DNA of 64,000 nt from Nocardia sp. XZ_19_385 (lineage in GTDB: Bacteria > Actinomycetota > Actinomycetes > Mycobacteriales > Mycobacteriaceae). The notes under the pieces were generated by a model. It had not been told where the DNA came from. It made no database searches and worked only from the letters and a program-made list of their open reading frames with translations. Both the position numbers and the translations under genes were made by a program. The stretch spans positions 620,001 through 684,000 of the forward strand of contig NZ_JACVEE010000001.1 in assembly GCF_015355755.1 (NCBI RefSeq). Direction: 5' to 3'. Within the stretch, counting starts at the first letter, position 1, and each line of letters opens with the position of its first letter. Positions 53,975 through 62,906 of the stretch are shown here, piece by piece.

Positions 53975-55899
53975 CACAGGACCTTGCCGATCAACCCGGG
54001 CAGCAGCCACCGACGCCAAGTGATCAGCACCAGCGCGACCGGCGGCACCGACGACAGCAGCGCACCGGCCGCCAATTGCCCGATGTTCTCGCTGAATTGG
54101 CGAGCCTCGCCCCAGAGCAACAGCGACCATGGGCTCGCGCCCGCACCGCTGATCATCAGTCCGACCACGAAATCGTTCCAGACCTGCACGAATTCGAGCA
54201 CGGCCACGGCCACCAGTGCGGGCCCCGCCGCACGTCGCACCCGCTCGCGGATCCGCCCCGGGCTCGCGAGTCCGCGCAGCGTGTCGGCTTGCGGACTGCC
54301 TTTCTTCGCCAGGAGCGCGCCCCGCAGAATCAGAATCGAGATCGGCAATCCGGCGGCCACGTGCAGCACGATCAGCGGCACCCGGGTACCGGAGAGCTCA
54401 TATTTCTCGAGGAACTGATCGAGCGGGCCGAGATAACTCTGCACCGGTAGCACCGCCAGCACCACCACCGCGACCATTGCGGCGCGCATGGCGTGCAGTC
54501 GCAGCTTGTGCAGTCGTCGACGGGGCTGATTACCGGCCGTGTCGACATTTTCGGTGTGCTCCCACGCGGCCAACTGGTGCGCTATCGGTACTGAAAGCGC
54601 CACCACCATGATGGTCGCCGTCGTCGCCACCACCGCTGTGGTGGCCAGTGACCGCCACAGCGCACCATCACGTATCGCCCGGTCCAGTGCCGCGAAGCTG
54701 AACTCGCCGGGGAGGCCGAGGCTCGCCGCCACCAGGGCGATAATGGGAACTAGCGCCAGCGCCGACACCGCCGCGATCGCGATCGTCGACCGCCATTTGG
54801 GCTCGTCGCGCACGATCTCGGCCCCCGGTTCCGGTACTGCCGTCAGACTGCGGTGTTGCTCACCGATGTACATCTGCAAGAACCACGCCACACACCCGAC
54901 CAGCACGACCAGCGGCAGCGAATACGCGGCGGCGACACCGGGTTCGGCCTCGGTCGCCAGCCGCCACCATTGCACGGTGGCGGTGTCCACCTGGTGCTGC
55001 ATGGACCCGGGCACACCGATCAGCACGATGTCGAAAACCCGGGCGGCGGCGACAGCGACCACCAGGACGACCACCACCAGGACCGGAAACATCGAACGCA
55101 GCAACCGCTTACCGGATCCGAAAGCCTCGCTCCAGCCTGGCCATTCGAGGAATTTCGCACACGCCGGGTCCGCTTCCAGCGCGCGGAATCCGGCGCGGAA
55201 CACCCCGACCGCGAATCCGAGCCAGGTCCACAGGAACGCCGAGCCGAGCATGCAGATGAACAAAGCCTGGTATCCCCAAAGGCTTTCGATCCCGCTGCCG
55301 AGCCGTTGGAAGAGCAGCCGGAACGCGACTCCGGAAACCAACGTCGAAACTCCGAACGCCATCAGCAGCGGGAGCCACAACCACCGCATCCGGCGAGTGG
55401 GCAAGGCGAGCACCAGACCGAAGAACAGGACCAGCGCTACCCCGCCGACGCCATAGATCAGCGTCCGCAGATACGACCAGAGGCCGATGTCCCGCAGGGC
55501 CCAACCGGTGACCAGCAGACCCGACACCACCACCACGAGCAGCGCGGCGGCGAACACCCCGTCGCGCCAGGTCCGCCGCGGCGCAGGCTCGGGCGCATCG
55601 GGCGGTGGCGCCTGCCGCCGGAGTACCACGCCCAGCCCTGCCACACCGGCGACGATCAGGGCGCACCCGAGGACCATCGCCGGATTGCTGACCGCCGCCG
55701 TCACGACGGTCCAGAGGAACGGTGTGACCAGCAGCCCCACGATCAGCAAGATCGCCGGAATGCGTGCCGCCCACGCGGGCCACTGCCAGGGCGGTCGGCC
55801 AGGAACCAGCGGTCCGCGCATGCGGCGGGGCGCGAGTTTCAGGTTGATCCCGTGGACATCCCGCAATTCCAGTGTCTCTGGTTCCCGCGATTCGCTCAT
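53974..55899 (-). CDS. Fused double ABC permease (MalF-MalG-like)
   Basis: A 641-residue membrane protein with a dozen or more membrane helices. It appears to contain two binding-protein-dependent permease domains of the sugar type in one chain (about 45-340 and 365-640). The second half has the conserved cytoplasmic loop (LRGLASPGRIRERVRRAAGP), and EFVQVWNDFVVGLMISGAGA is typical of MalG-type proteins. Such permeases are normally two genes. The start overlaps the binding-protein stop by ATGA. No ATPase gene is nearby, so a shared MsiK-type ATPase would be required. Confidence 0.75.
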   Translation of the reverse strand: MSESREPETLELRDVHGINLKLAPRRMRGPLVPGRPPWQWPAWAARIPAILLIVGLLVTPFLWTVVTAAVSNPAMVLGCALIVAGVAGLGVVLRRQAPPPDAPEPAPRRTWRDGVFAAALLVVVVSGLLVTGWALRDIGLWSYLRTLIYGVGGVALVLFFGLVLALPTRRMRWLWLPLLMAFGVSTLVSGVAFRLLFQRLGSGIESLWGYQALFICMLGSAFLWTWLGFAVGVFRAGFRALEADPACAKFLEWPGWSEAFGSGKRLLRSMFPVLVVVVLVVAVAAARVFDIVLIGVPGSMQHQVDTATVQWWRLATEAEPGVAAAYSLPLVVLVGCVAWFLQMYIGEQHRSLTAVPEPGAEIVRDEPKWRSTIAIAAVSALALVPIIALVAASLGLPGEFSFAALDRAIRDGALWRSLATTAVVATTATIMVVALSVPIAHQLAAWEHTENVDTAGNQPRRRLHKLRLHAMRAAMVAVVVLAVLPVQSYLGPLDQFLEKYELSGTRVPLIVLHVAAGLPISILILRGALLAKKGSPQADTLRGLASPGRIRERVRRAAGPALVAVAVLEFVQVWNDFVVGLMISGAGASPWSLLLWGEARQFSENIGQLAAGALLSSVPPVALVLITWRRWLLPGLIGKVL

Positions 55900-57206
55900 C
55901 GCTGCCGCTCCAGCTTGTTCAGGGCGGCTATGGCTTTGTCGGTGGCGATCGCCACGGGAGTGGGTCCGCCGTCGCCGACCGCGACCAGGAATTCGGTCAG
56001 GATGCGCCACAGCCCGTTTCGACCACCCACGACGCCGATGCGGTCGGACAGTTCGAAAGCGAGGCGCTCGGCGGGGTCGGCCGACGCGGCGCGAGTTGCG
56101 AGTGCTTCCGCGCGCGGTTTCAACCACTCCGAATACAACTGCGGCGTCAGCTTGTTCGCGGCCAGGAAGCCGCCGTGTTCTTCGATCCAGGGCAGCGGCG
56201 CGCGCGGTGCCGCCAGCCGCGCCACCATGGTCTGCGCTGCTGGGCTCGCGGCGCGGGTCAGCACGATGAGGTCGCCGCCGATGATGTGCGGTCGAGACTT
56301 GCCGAGGGCGACCCGGGGGAATTCGGCAATGCCCACCACGCTGTCGGGGCGTCCAGCACGGCGCAGGCTGCGCCGCACAATGGATTCCGCGAAGTCCGGC
56401 GCGACGACCAGAACCGCGTTGCGGCGTTCGAACACCTCACGCACGGCGTCCGGGAACTGGCGGGTCAAGCTCGCGCCCACACCGCCCGGGAACGAGTGCT
56501 GGTCACCACACAGTGTGCCGAAGTGCTCGAACGCCTCAGGCACGCCGGGCATGCCCCAATCTCGTTCGCCACGGTCCGCGGACGCCAATTGGTCGTAGGC
56601 GCCGGGGTTCTCCGACCGCAGAATGTTCTCGAACAGGTCCGTGAGCACCCACCCGTCAGCGCCCGCGAGTGCGAGCAGCCGTCTCGGGGTTCTCGCGAGT
56701 GTGTCCATCGCCTCGTCGATCCAATATTCGAACGTCCAGGATTTCGGATCGCCGAGTTGGTACTGCGTGACCGCTTCCCGGTCGTACCAGACCAGGGATT
56801 TGTCGGCCACTTTGAACGGCACCCCGTACGACTTCGCGTCATGGGTCAGCAGTGCGCGCCAGTAGTCCGGGTACTCGCCCGCCCACAGCGTCTCGGACAC
56901 CGATTGCAGTTTGCCGCGTTCGACGAGGTCGTCGATCCGTCCGGCCCGCGGCAGCAGCACGATGTCGGGCGCGGTCTGCCCACCGGCGGAGAACGCCGTC
57001 TCGATCTCGTCGCCGAGCGGGATCACCTCCACGGCCTGACTATCGGCCACGTGCGTGAGCACACTCCGGAACGCCGCGAGCTCGGATCCGCTCCACGGCA
57101 CGGCGATCCGCACCACCCCCGACCGGCCGAGCAGCACTTCCGGAGCGCAGGCGGCAGCCAGCGGCATGATCGCCGCCGCTTGCAGGAGTGCCCGTCTGCT
57201 CCCCAT
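55896..57206 (-). CDS. ABC transporter solute-binding lipoprotein
   Basis: A 436-residue extracellular binding protein of the sugar-type family 1. The signal MGSRRALLQAAAIMPLAAAC has a lipobox (Cys 20) and a twin-Arg that may direct it to the Tat pathway. The mature domain shows TAPDIVLLPRAGRIDDLVER, then YGVPFKVADKSLVWYDREAV, as in sugar-binding proteins. GGGGAGGT lies before the ATG. It is first in an operon with the fused permease and TPR membrane protein. The ligand is unknown. Confidence 0.82.
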   Translation of the reverse strand: MGSRRALLQAAAIMPLAAACAPEVLLGRSGVVRIAVPWSGSELAAFRSVLTHVADSQAVEVIPLGDEIETAFSAGGQTAPDIVLLPRAGRIDDLVERGKLQSVSETLWAGEYPDYWRALLTHDAKSYGVPFKVADKSLVWYDREAVTQYQLGDPKSWTFEYWIDEAMDTLARTPRRLLALAGADGWVLTDLFENILRSENPGAYDQLASADRGERDWGMPGVPEAFEHFGTLCGDQHSFPGGVGASLTRQFPDAVREVFERRNAVLVVAPDFAESIVRRSLRRAGRPDSVVGIAEFPRVALGKSRPHIIGGDLIVLTRAASPAAQTMVARLAAPRAPLPWIEEHGGFLAANKLTPQLYSEWLKPRAEALATRAASADPAERLAFELSDRIGVVGGRNGLWRILTEFLVAVGDGGPTPVAIATDKAIAALNKLERQR

Positions 57207-57340
57207 ACCTCCCCGAATCGCAGCCTCTGCCCAGTATCGCCCACCACGCGCCACGCGCGGGCAAGATCGGCACCACACACTTTCCCCGCCAATAGTTTTC
57301 GTGCCGATGAATTTCGGGCCGCCGCCCGGTCCTATTTGGG

Positions 57341-57359
57341 TGAGACCGGATCGGTCTCA
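57341..57359. promoter_or_regulatory. Perfect 19-bp palindrome, candidate operator
   Basis: TGAGACCGGATCGGTCTCA has perfect 8-base arms and a 3-base centre. It lies 19 bases upstream of the start codon of the Fe-S protein gene, so it would control that gene or overlap its transcription start. No regulator gene adjoins it. Confidence 0.6.
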
Positions 57360-57377
57360 GCGATACCAGGAGGGCCG

Positions 57378-58481
57378 ATGTCGGTACCGGACAACGAACC
57401 AACGGGTCAGCGGCGGCTGGCGGACCATCCGACCGTCGTGAAGATGCGAGAGCGGGAACGCGCGGCGCCCGCGCCGGTGCTCGAGGCGGCGCGACTACGA
57501 GAGATCTGCCTCGAGGCCGGCGCGGATGACGTGGGTTTCGTCGCGGTCGAGGATCCGAGTGTGGCCGCGGAGCTCGAACACGCGCGCGGAATCCTGCCCA
57601 GCGCAACGACTTACATCGCGTTCTGCGTGCGGATGAACCGCGACAACCTGCGGGCGCCACAGCGCAGCCTCGCCAATGCCGAGTTCAATCACGCCGATGA
57701 CGACACCAACGAGGTGTCGCGGCGGATCACCCGCGCGCTACAGGACGCGGGCTATCGCGCGGTCTACCCCGCGCCCGGATATCCGATGGAGGTCGAGCAG
57801 TTTCCCGGCCGGATCTGGGTGCTCGAACACAAGGTGATCGCCCAAGCCGCCGGTCTGGGCGTTATGGGCATACACCGCAACGTAATTCACCCCGAGTTCG
57901 GCAACTTCATCCTGCTCGGCACCGTCGTCACCGACGCCGTGATCGACGAGCCCACCGCCGCCCTGGACTACAACCCCTGCCTGGAATGCAAACTCTGTAT
58001 CTCCGCCTGCCCGGTCGGCGCGATCATGGAGAACAACTTCGACTTCCAGGCCTGCTACACCCACAACTACCGGGAGTTCATGGGCGGCTTCACCGACTGG
58101 GCCGAAACCGTCGCCGACAGCGACAGCCGCGCCGACTACAACGAGCGCGTCACCCGCGGCGAATCCTTCTCCATGTGGCAGAGCCTGTCGTTCAAACCGA
58201 ACTACAAGGCCGGCTACTGCATGGCCGTCTGCCCCGCGGGCGAGGATGTCATCGGCCCATTCCTCGACAGCCGCAAGCAACACCTCGACGACGTGGTCCG
58301 GCCCCTCCAGAACAAACCGGAACCCGTCTACGTCCTGGAAGGCTCGGCCGCCGAAGAACACGTCACCAAGCGCTTTCCGAACAAAACCCCCAAACAGGTC
58401 GGCAACGGCTTCAGAGACGACGTCAACGCCCTCTTGGACGCCATCGGCCCCCGGCCGCGCCCGCAGCACCCGGCGGACTGA
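57378..58481 (+). CDS. Double 4Fe-4S protein, QueG/reductive-dehalogenase-like
   Basis: A 367-residue protein. The central part resembles epoxyqueuosine reductase and reductive dehalogenases (HKVIAQAAGLGVMGIHRNVI, FGNFILLGTVVTDAVIDEPT). Next is a ferredoxin-type site PCLECKLCISACPVGAI (near 200-215), then further Cys in FQACYTHNY and GYCMAVCPAGED that could complete a second cluster. Known relatives use cobalamin, but that binding is not evident here. Lack of adjacent queuosine genes makes a tRNA role doubtful. AGGAGGG precedes the ATG, and a palindrome lies upstream. Confidence 0.75.
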   Translation: MSVPDNEPTGQRRLADHPTVVKMRERERAAPAPVLEAARLREICLEAGADDVGFVAVEDPSVAAELEHARGILPSATTYIAFCVRMNRDNLRAPQRSLANAEFNHADDDTNEVSRRITRALQDAGYRAVYPAPGYPMEVEQFPGRIWVLEHKVIAQAAGLGVMGIHRNVIHPEFGNFILLGTVVTDAVIDEPTAALDYNPCLECKLCISACPVGAIMENNFDFQACYTHNYREFMGGFTDWAETVADSDSRADYNERVTRGESFSMWQSLSFKPNYKAGYCMAVCPAGEDVIGPFLDSRKQHLDDVVRPLQNKPEPVYVLEGSAAEEHVTKRFPNKTPKQVGNGFRDDVNALLDAIGPRPRPQHPAD

Positions 58482-58484
58482 CCG

Positions 58485-58928
58485 TCAGTGCGAGACCAGG
58501 TCGCGGGAGTCGGCTAGGCGGGCCGGTTCCGGCAGCCTGGTGTGCATGTCCACGGTCGTGCCGCGCGCGGTGGGCTGGACGTCGACCTGGTCCATGAGGG
58601 TGCGCATCAGGTTCAGGCCGCGGCCGCGGCGATTGTCGGGCTGGGTGGCCGGGGTCTTCCAGTGGCCATTGTCACGCACGGTGACGCGGAGGCATCGGGC
58701 CTCGGCCGAGACGCGCAGGCGCACGCAGCCGTCCTGGCGGTCGCGGCAGCCGTGTTCGATGGCATTGGCGCAGGCCTCGTCGGTCGCGGCCAGGATGTCG
58801 TACACCTGATCGGAGTCGATGGCGCGGTCTGCCAGCCACTGTCGGAGCGCTCGGCGGGCCTCGGCCAGCCGAGTCGGCTCGGCGGGGAAACTCAGGTCCA
58901 AGGGCGCTGGTCGGCGGGTATTCGTCAT
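58485..58928 (-). CDS. RsbW-like anti-sigma ATP-binding kinase
   Basis: A 147-residue GHKL kinase domain. The N box is ATDEACANAIEHGCR, G1 is VRDNGHWK and G2 is NRRGRGLNLMRTLMDQV. Such proteins hold a sigma factor and phosphorylate a STAS antagonist. It is divergent from an RsbV-like STAS gene 171 bases away, an obvious partner pair. GGGAGGTGA lies ahead of the ATG and a GGGTAT promoter element lies upstream. No sigma factor gene is adjacent. Confidence 0.88.
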   Translation of the reverse strand: MTNTRRPAPLDLSFPAEPTRLAEARRALRQWLADRAIDSDQVYDILAATDEACANAIEHGCRDRQDGCVRLRVSAEARCLRVTVRDNGHWKTPATQPDNRRGRGLNLMRTLMDQVDVQPTARGTTVDMHTRLPEPARLADSRDLVSH

Positions 58929-58954
58929 GGGTCACCTCCCTGCTCGAGGTAGAT

Positions 58955-58981
58955 ATACCCGAATCCGGCGGCGCCATGCCT
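58955..58981 (-). promoter_or_regulatory. Possible SigF-type promoter of the RsbW-like gene
   Basis: On the minus strand GGGTAT (58960-58955) lies 26 bases ahead of the start codon, with GGCAT (58980-58976) 15 bases upstream of it as a weak -35. The -10 match is full. Confidence 0.45.
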
Positions 58982-59099
58982 CACGTGATGATCTTGAACG
59001 AGGGCCCGGAAAAGCTTTGGAGCACTATGGCGGCTAGCGATTAGACCGGACCCGATGGGGTAAGTTCACCGCGGAGTTACGCGTCACAGGAGGTGGACA

Positions 59100-59465
59100 G
59101 TGAGTGCTGAAAGTGCCCCGGGGTCGCTCGAGATCGGATCGCGGACCGAAGCAGCGACAGTGATCGTGGCGGTGCGCGGTGAGATCGATATGGCGTCCGC
59201 GCCGCAGCTGGAGGCCGGGCTGAACGAAGTGTTGCGTGCGACTCCGGCGACGGTTGTCCTCGACATGTCCGACGTCGGGTTCCTCGGGTCCGCGGGCCTG
59301 AGTGTGCTGCTCGGAGCGTCCCGGTCGTACCCGGACACCGATCTGCGGATCGTCGCGACCGACGCGGCGCGCCGGCCGATGGAGTTGACCGGGCTCGATC
59401 AGATGCTGGCGGTATTCGATTCGCTGGCCGACGCCTTGGCGGTGGGCGAGCCCACCGCCAGCTAG
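59100..59465 (+). CDS. RsbV-like STAS anti-sigma antagonist
   Basis: A 121-residue STAS domain. VLDMSDVGFLGSAGLSVLLG contains the phospho-acceptor Ser, and VAVRGEIDMASAPQLEAGLN is the first strand-helix unit. GTG start with AGGAGGTG upstream. It is probably the antagonist of the divergent RsbW-like kinase and the substrate of the REC-PP2C phosphatase at 61505. Confidence 0.9.
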   Translation: MSAESAPGSLEIGSRTEAATVIVAVRGEIDMASAPQLEAGLNEVLRATPATVVLDMSDVGFLGSAGLSVLLGASRSYPDTDLRIVATDAARRPMELTGLDQMLAVFDSLADALAVGEPTAS

Positions 59466-59466
59466 C

Positions 59467-59907
59467 TCAGCGCGGAGGAAGCCGGACGACCTGGACGAAG
59501 AAATCGTCGATCTGCTTGATGGCGGCGACGAATTGGTCCAGGTCGACCGGCTTCGTCACGTAAGCGTTGGCGTGCAGACGGTAGCTGCGCAGGATGTCCT
59601 CCTCCGCGGCCGAGGTGGTGAGCACCACCACCGGAATATGACTCAGGTCCGGATCGGACTTGATCTTCTCGAGTACCTGCCGCCCGTCGTATCTGGGCAG
59701 ATTCAGATCGAGCAGGATCAGATCGGGCTGTGGCGCGTCGGCGTGTTCGCCCTGGCGGTAGAGAAAATCCAGGGCCTCCTGGCCGTCGTGCGCGACGTGC
59801 AAGGTGTTGCCGATCTTGTTGTCCTCGAACGCTTCCCGGGTCATCAGTTCATCGCCTGGGTCGTCTTCGACCAGCAGGATATCGATCGGGCGACCGGGAA
59901 CAGTCAT
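59467..59907 (-). CDS. Single-domain response regulator (Rcp1-type)
   Basis: A 146-residue stand-alone receiver domain of the type that partners phytochrome-like kinases. It has [20 protein letters not shown], the phospho-Asp in [20 protein letters not shown] (near 66), and Lys in [13 protein letters not shown]. It has no output domain, so it acts by protein binding, probably with the histidine kinase whose stop overlaps its start (ATGA) or with the REC-PP2C phosphatase. Confidence 0.9.
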   Translation of the reverse strand: MTVPGRPIDILLVEDDPGDELMTREAFEDNKIGNTLHVAHDGQEALDFLYRQGEHADAPQPDLILLDLNLPRYDGRQVLEKIKSDPDLSHIPVVVLTTSAAEEDILRSYRLHANAYVTKPVDLDQFVAAIKQIDDFFVQVVRLPPR

Positions 59908-61508
59908 GCACTGACTCCTTCGAGGGTGGGGGCGTCGTCGAGGGCGTTCACCGGGTTCAGCGTGAAGCAGAACCGCGTGCCGCCGGTGTATTCGGTGTCG
60001 AGTTCGATTGTGCCGCCGTGGAACTCGACGATCTTCTTACACAGTGCCAGACCGATGCCGGTGCCGCTGTACTCGTCGCGGCTGTGCAGGCGCTGGAAGA
60101 TCACGAAGACCTTGTCGGCGAACTCGGGGGCGATGCCGATGCCGTTGTCGGCGACGCTGAGCTGCCAGCCCCCGGTCTCGGGCGGGCCCGCCGCGCATTC
60201 GATGCGGATCACCGGCGCTTCGCCGGGCCGGTGGAACTTGATGGCGTTGCCGATCAGGTTCTGCCACAACATGGTCAGGAGCGTGGGGTCGCCGACGATC
60301 TCGGGCAGCTCCTCGGGCAGCTCGATACGCGCCTCGGCGTCCTCGATCACCGTGGCCAGGTTGCTCAGTGCCTTGTCCAGGGTCTGCTCCAGATCGGTGG
60401 GCACGTTGCTGTCGTTGACCCGGCCCACGCGGGAGAAGGTGAGCAGGTCGTTGATCAGCACCTGCATGCGTTTGGCGCCGTCGACGGCGTAATCGATGTA
60501 CTGCTTGCCGCGCTCGTCGAGCTGGTCGCCGTAGCGTTTCTCCAGCAGCTGACAGAACGAGGCGACCTTGCGCAACGGTTCTTGCAGGTCGTGGGAGGCG
60601 ACATAGGCGAACTGCTCCAGCTCGGCGTTCGAGCGCCGCAGTTCGACGGTTTGCGCGTCCAGATCCGTTGTCTGCTGTGCCAGAACGGCTTCCTGGCTGC
60701 GGGAGGCGGCCAGCTCCTCGACGATCCGGCGGCGCATGGCCTCGACCGACTGTGCGACGGTCGCCAGGTCCGCCGGGCCGTGTGCGGTGATGCGATGGTC
60801 GAAATCGCCCGCGGCGACGCGGGTGGAGGCGTCTTCCAGATAGTCCAGTGGGCGGGCGACCAAGCGGCGCACCAGGATCAGCATCACGACACCGAGCAGC
60901 ACGAAACCCGCGACGATCCCGGTCAGCACGAGGTCACGCCGGTGGCGGGACTGCGCGACTTGGTCGCGATCGGCTGCGATCGCGGCGGCCAGACTCGTGT
61001 TCTGGGTGTTGAATCCGGCGCGCAGAGTGTCGAACATCGTTTTGCCGCGCACCACGTTCGGCGCGAAGGCCGGGCCTACGGCCGCGGTACCGACCACTAG
61101 CTCGGCGTACTCGGTACGCCACTTCGCCGCGGTACTTTCCACGGACTCCAAGTCGGCCAGCAACGCGTCGCGGCCGGTGAGCAGTTCGCGTAGTCGTGCC
61201 GCCGAAGCCGCTTCGGCGATTTTGCCCTCGGTGTATGGCAGCAGCAGCTCCCGGTCACCGGCGATGGCGTAGCCGCGCAAGCCGGTCTCCTGGTCGAGCA
61301 GCGCGCTCTGCAACCGGTAGGTCTCGGCCGCGGCGGGCAGCGATTGGTTCAGCAGCCGGTCGGTGACGCGGTTGGTCTCCCTGATCATGTGCGCGCCGAG
61401 GATCGAACCGACCGCCGCCAGCAGGATCAGCGAGGCGAGCACCACCTGAAACCAGCCTTGCACGGTGAGCCGGCCGGCGCCGCGGGGTCGCTCGGGAGAG
61501 GGTGTCAT
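59904..61508 (-). CDS. CHASE3-type sensor histidine kinase
   Basis: A 534-residue kinase. A first membrane helix (about 18-40) and a second (about 192-214) flank a CHASE3-like exported domain ([39 protein letters not shown]). A HAMP domain follows (215-265), then a coiled stretch, the phospho-His in [20 protein letters not shown] and an ATPase domain with [14 protein letters not shown] and [14 protein letters not shown]. The kinase is Cph1-like and suits the Rcp1-type regulator it overlaps. ATGA overlaps link it to both neighbours. Confidence 0.9.
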   Translation of the reverse strand: MTPSPERPRGAGRLTVQGWFQVVLASLILLAAVGSILGAHMIRETNRVTDRLLNQSLPAAAETYRLQSALLDQETGLRGYAIAGDRELLLPYTEGKIAEAASAARLRELLTGRDALLADLESVESTAAKWRTEYAELVVGTAAVGPAFAPNVVRGKTMFDTLRAGFNTQNTSLAAAIAADRDQVAQSRHRRDLVLTGIVAGFVLLGVVMLILVRRLVARPLDYLEDASTRVAAGDFDHRITAHGPADLATVAQSVEAMRRRIVEELAASRSQEAVLAQQTTDLDAQTVELRRSNAELEQFAYVASHDLQEPLRKVASFCQLLEKRYGDQLDERGKQYIDYAVDGAKRMQVLINDLLTFSRVGRVNDSNVPTDLEQTLDKALSNLATVIEDAEARIELPEELPEIVGDPTLLTMLWQNLIGNAIKFHRPGEAPVIRIECAAGPPETGGWQLSVADNGIGIAPEFADKVFVIFQRLHSRDEYSGTGIGLALCKKIVEFHGGTIELDTEYTGGTRFCFTLNPVNALDDAPTLEGVSA

Positions 61509-62740
61509 CGGTTTTCGGTGCTCCTTGTGGTCCAGTCCAGATACATGACGGCGAGGTCGTCGTCCCAGCCGTCGCCGCCGCCGGTGGCCAGTTCGACGCG
61601 GTCGATGAGCTCGTCGACGAATTCCGCCGGTGCGCGTCCGGCGAGCGTGCGCGCGAGATCGAGCAGTCCGTCTTCGTTGAGCCGCTCGGAACCCGGGCCG
61701 ACGCGGCCTTCGAACAGCCCGTCGGTGAACAGCACCAATCCGCTGCCGACGGGCAGCGCCAGCTCGTGTGCGGTCCAAACCGCCTGTCCCGGAAGGAATC
61801 CGAGCGCAGGTCCGCCCGGCACCTCGAGCCAGTCCACACCTTCGGCGGAGCAGACGAGCAGACCCGGGTGCCCCGCTCGAATGATCCGTACCCGCTGCTG
61901 GTCCGGGTACAACACCAATGTGGTCGCGGTCACGAAGGTTTGATCCCCGGTGCGTTCGGCCAGCAGCATCCGCTCCAGCAGTTCCAGCTGCTGGGTGCCG
62001 CTGATCCCGCTGAGCACCAGCGTGCGCCAGGCCAGGCGCAACGCCACCCCGGTGGCCGCCTCGTCGGGGCCGTGCCCGGAGACGTCGCCGATCACCGCGT
62101 GCACGGTGCCGTCGGGCAACTGCACCACGTCGTAGAAATCGCCGCCGAGCAGCGATTGGGCCCGGCCCGGCCGGTACCGGGCGACCACATCGACCCGGCG
62201 CGGGCCGTGCAGCAGCGGTGTCGGCAGCAGGCCGCGTTCCAGACGCGCGTTCTCCCGGGCCCGCATCTGACTGGCCCGCAATTCGGCGGTCGCCCGCTCG
62301 GCCTGTTTACGCTGAATCGCGTAGCGCACCGCGCGCCCGAACAATTCGGGCTCTACCCGGCCTTTGATCAAATAGTCCTGCGCACCGGCGGCGACCGCTG
62401 CCAGGCCGGTCTGCTCCTGGTCCAAGCCGGTGAGCACCACGATCGCGACCCCGTCGGCGCAGGCCCGGATCCGGGCCAGCCCTTCCAGGCCCTGCGCGTC
62501 GGGCAGGTGCAGATCCAGCAGCACACAGTCGGGGGAGCTCTCACCGAGCCGCCGGGCGGCCTCGGCCAGGGAGTGGGCCCACTCCAGGCGCAACCCGGGG
62601 CCGACATCGGCCACCAGCTCCTCCACCAGCAGCGCGTCGGCCGGATCGTCCTCTACGAGCAGCAGCGTCGCTTCCCGGTCCCATCCGACGCCGACCGGGC
62701 GGTCGAGGTCTCCGCGCTGCGCGCGCCGCTCGTCGAGCAT
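61505..62740 (-). CDS. REC-PP2C phosphatase (RsbU-like)
   Basis: A 411-residue protein. The N-terminal receiver (about 25-145; LLLVEDDPADALLVEELVAD, phospho-Asp in CVLLDLHLPDAQG) is joined by a helix to a SpoIIE-type PP2C domain (about 190-400; LLGGDFYDVVQLPDG, VIGDVSGHGPDEAATG, LVLFTDGLFEGRV, WDDDLAVMYLD). It probably dephosphorylates the nearby STAS antagonist when phosphorylated by the CHASE3 kinase. ATG 62740 is preferred over ATG 62764 because GAAAGGGG lies before it. It is first in the operon with the kinase and the single receiver. Confidence 0.87.
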   Translation of the reverse strand: MLDERRAQRGDLDRPVGVGWDREATLLLVEDDPADALLVEELVADVGPGLRLEWAHSLAEAARRLGESSPDCVLLDLHLPDAQGLEGLARIRACADGVAIVVLTGLDQEQTGLAAVAAGAQDYLIKGRVEPELFGRAVRYAIQRKQAERATAELRASQMRARENARLERGLLPTPLLHGPRRVDVVARYRPGRAQSLLGGDFYDVVQLPDGTVHAVIGDVSGHGPDEAATGVALRLAWRTLVLSGISGTQQLELLERMLLAERTGDQTFVTATTLVLYPDQQRVRIIRAGHPGLLVCSAEGVDWLEVPGGPALGFLPGQAVWTAHELALPVGSGLVLFTDGLFEGRVGPGSERLNEDGLLDLARTLAGRAPAEFVDELIDRVELATGGGDGWDDDLAVMYLDWTTRSTENR

Positions 62741-62798
62741 CGGCCAACGGCCCCTTTCCCTCATGCAGGTGGTCCAGATCGAGGCCTGAGCCGAGGGC

Positions 62799-62808
62799 GG
62801 GTATACCC
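62799..62808. promoter_or_regulatory. GGGTATACCC palindrome, possible SigF-type -10 on either strand
   Basis: This palindrome gives GGGTAT on both strands and lies 59 bases upstream of the REC-PP2C start. No convincing GGTTT -35 box is at the right distance, so the assignment is tentative. Confidence 0.3.
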
Positions 62809-62906
62809 CGGATCGCGCGAAGTATGCATGGGTTATTTCACATCGGTGCGGCTGACCTCAGATCGCATTGTCTCGCACCGCGATCCGGCGGGGCGGACCG
62901 GTCTGT

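Noticed and set aside
59058..59062. SigF-type promoter for the RsbV-like gene
   Set aside because: GGGTA is present but there is no acceptable -35 box 15-17 bases upstream.
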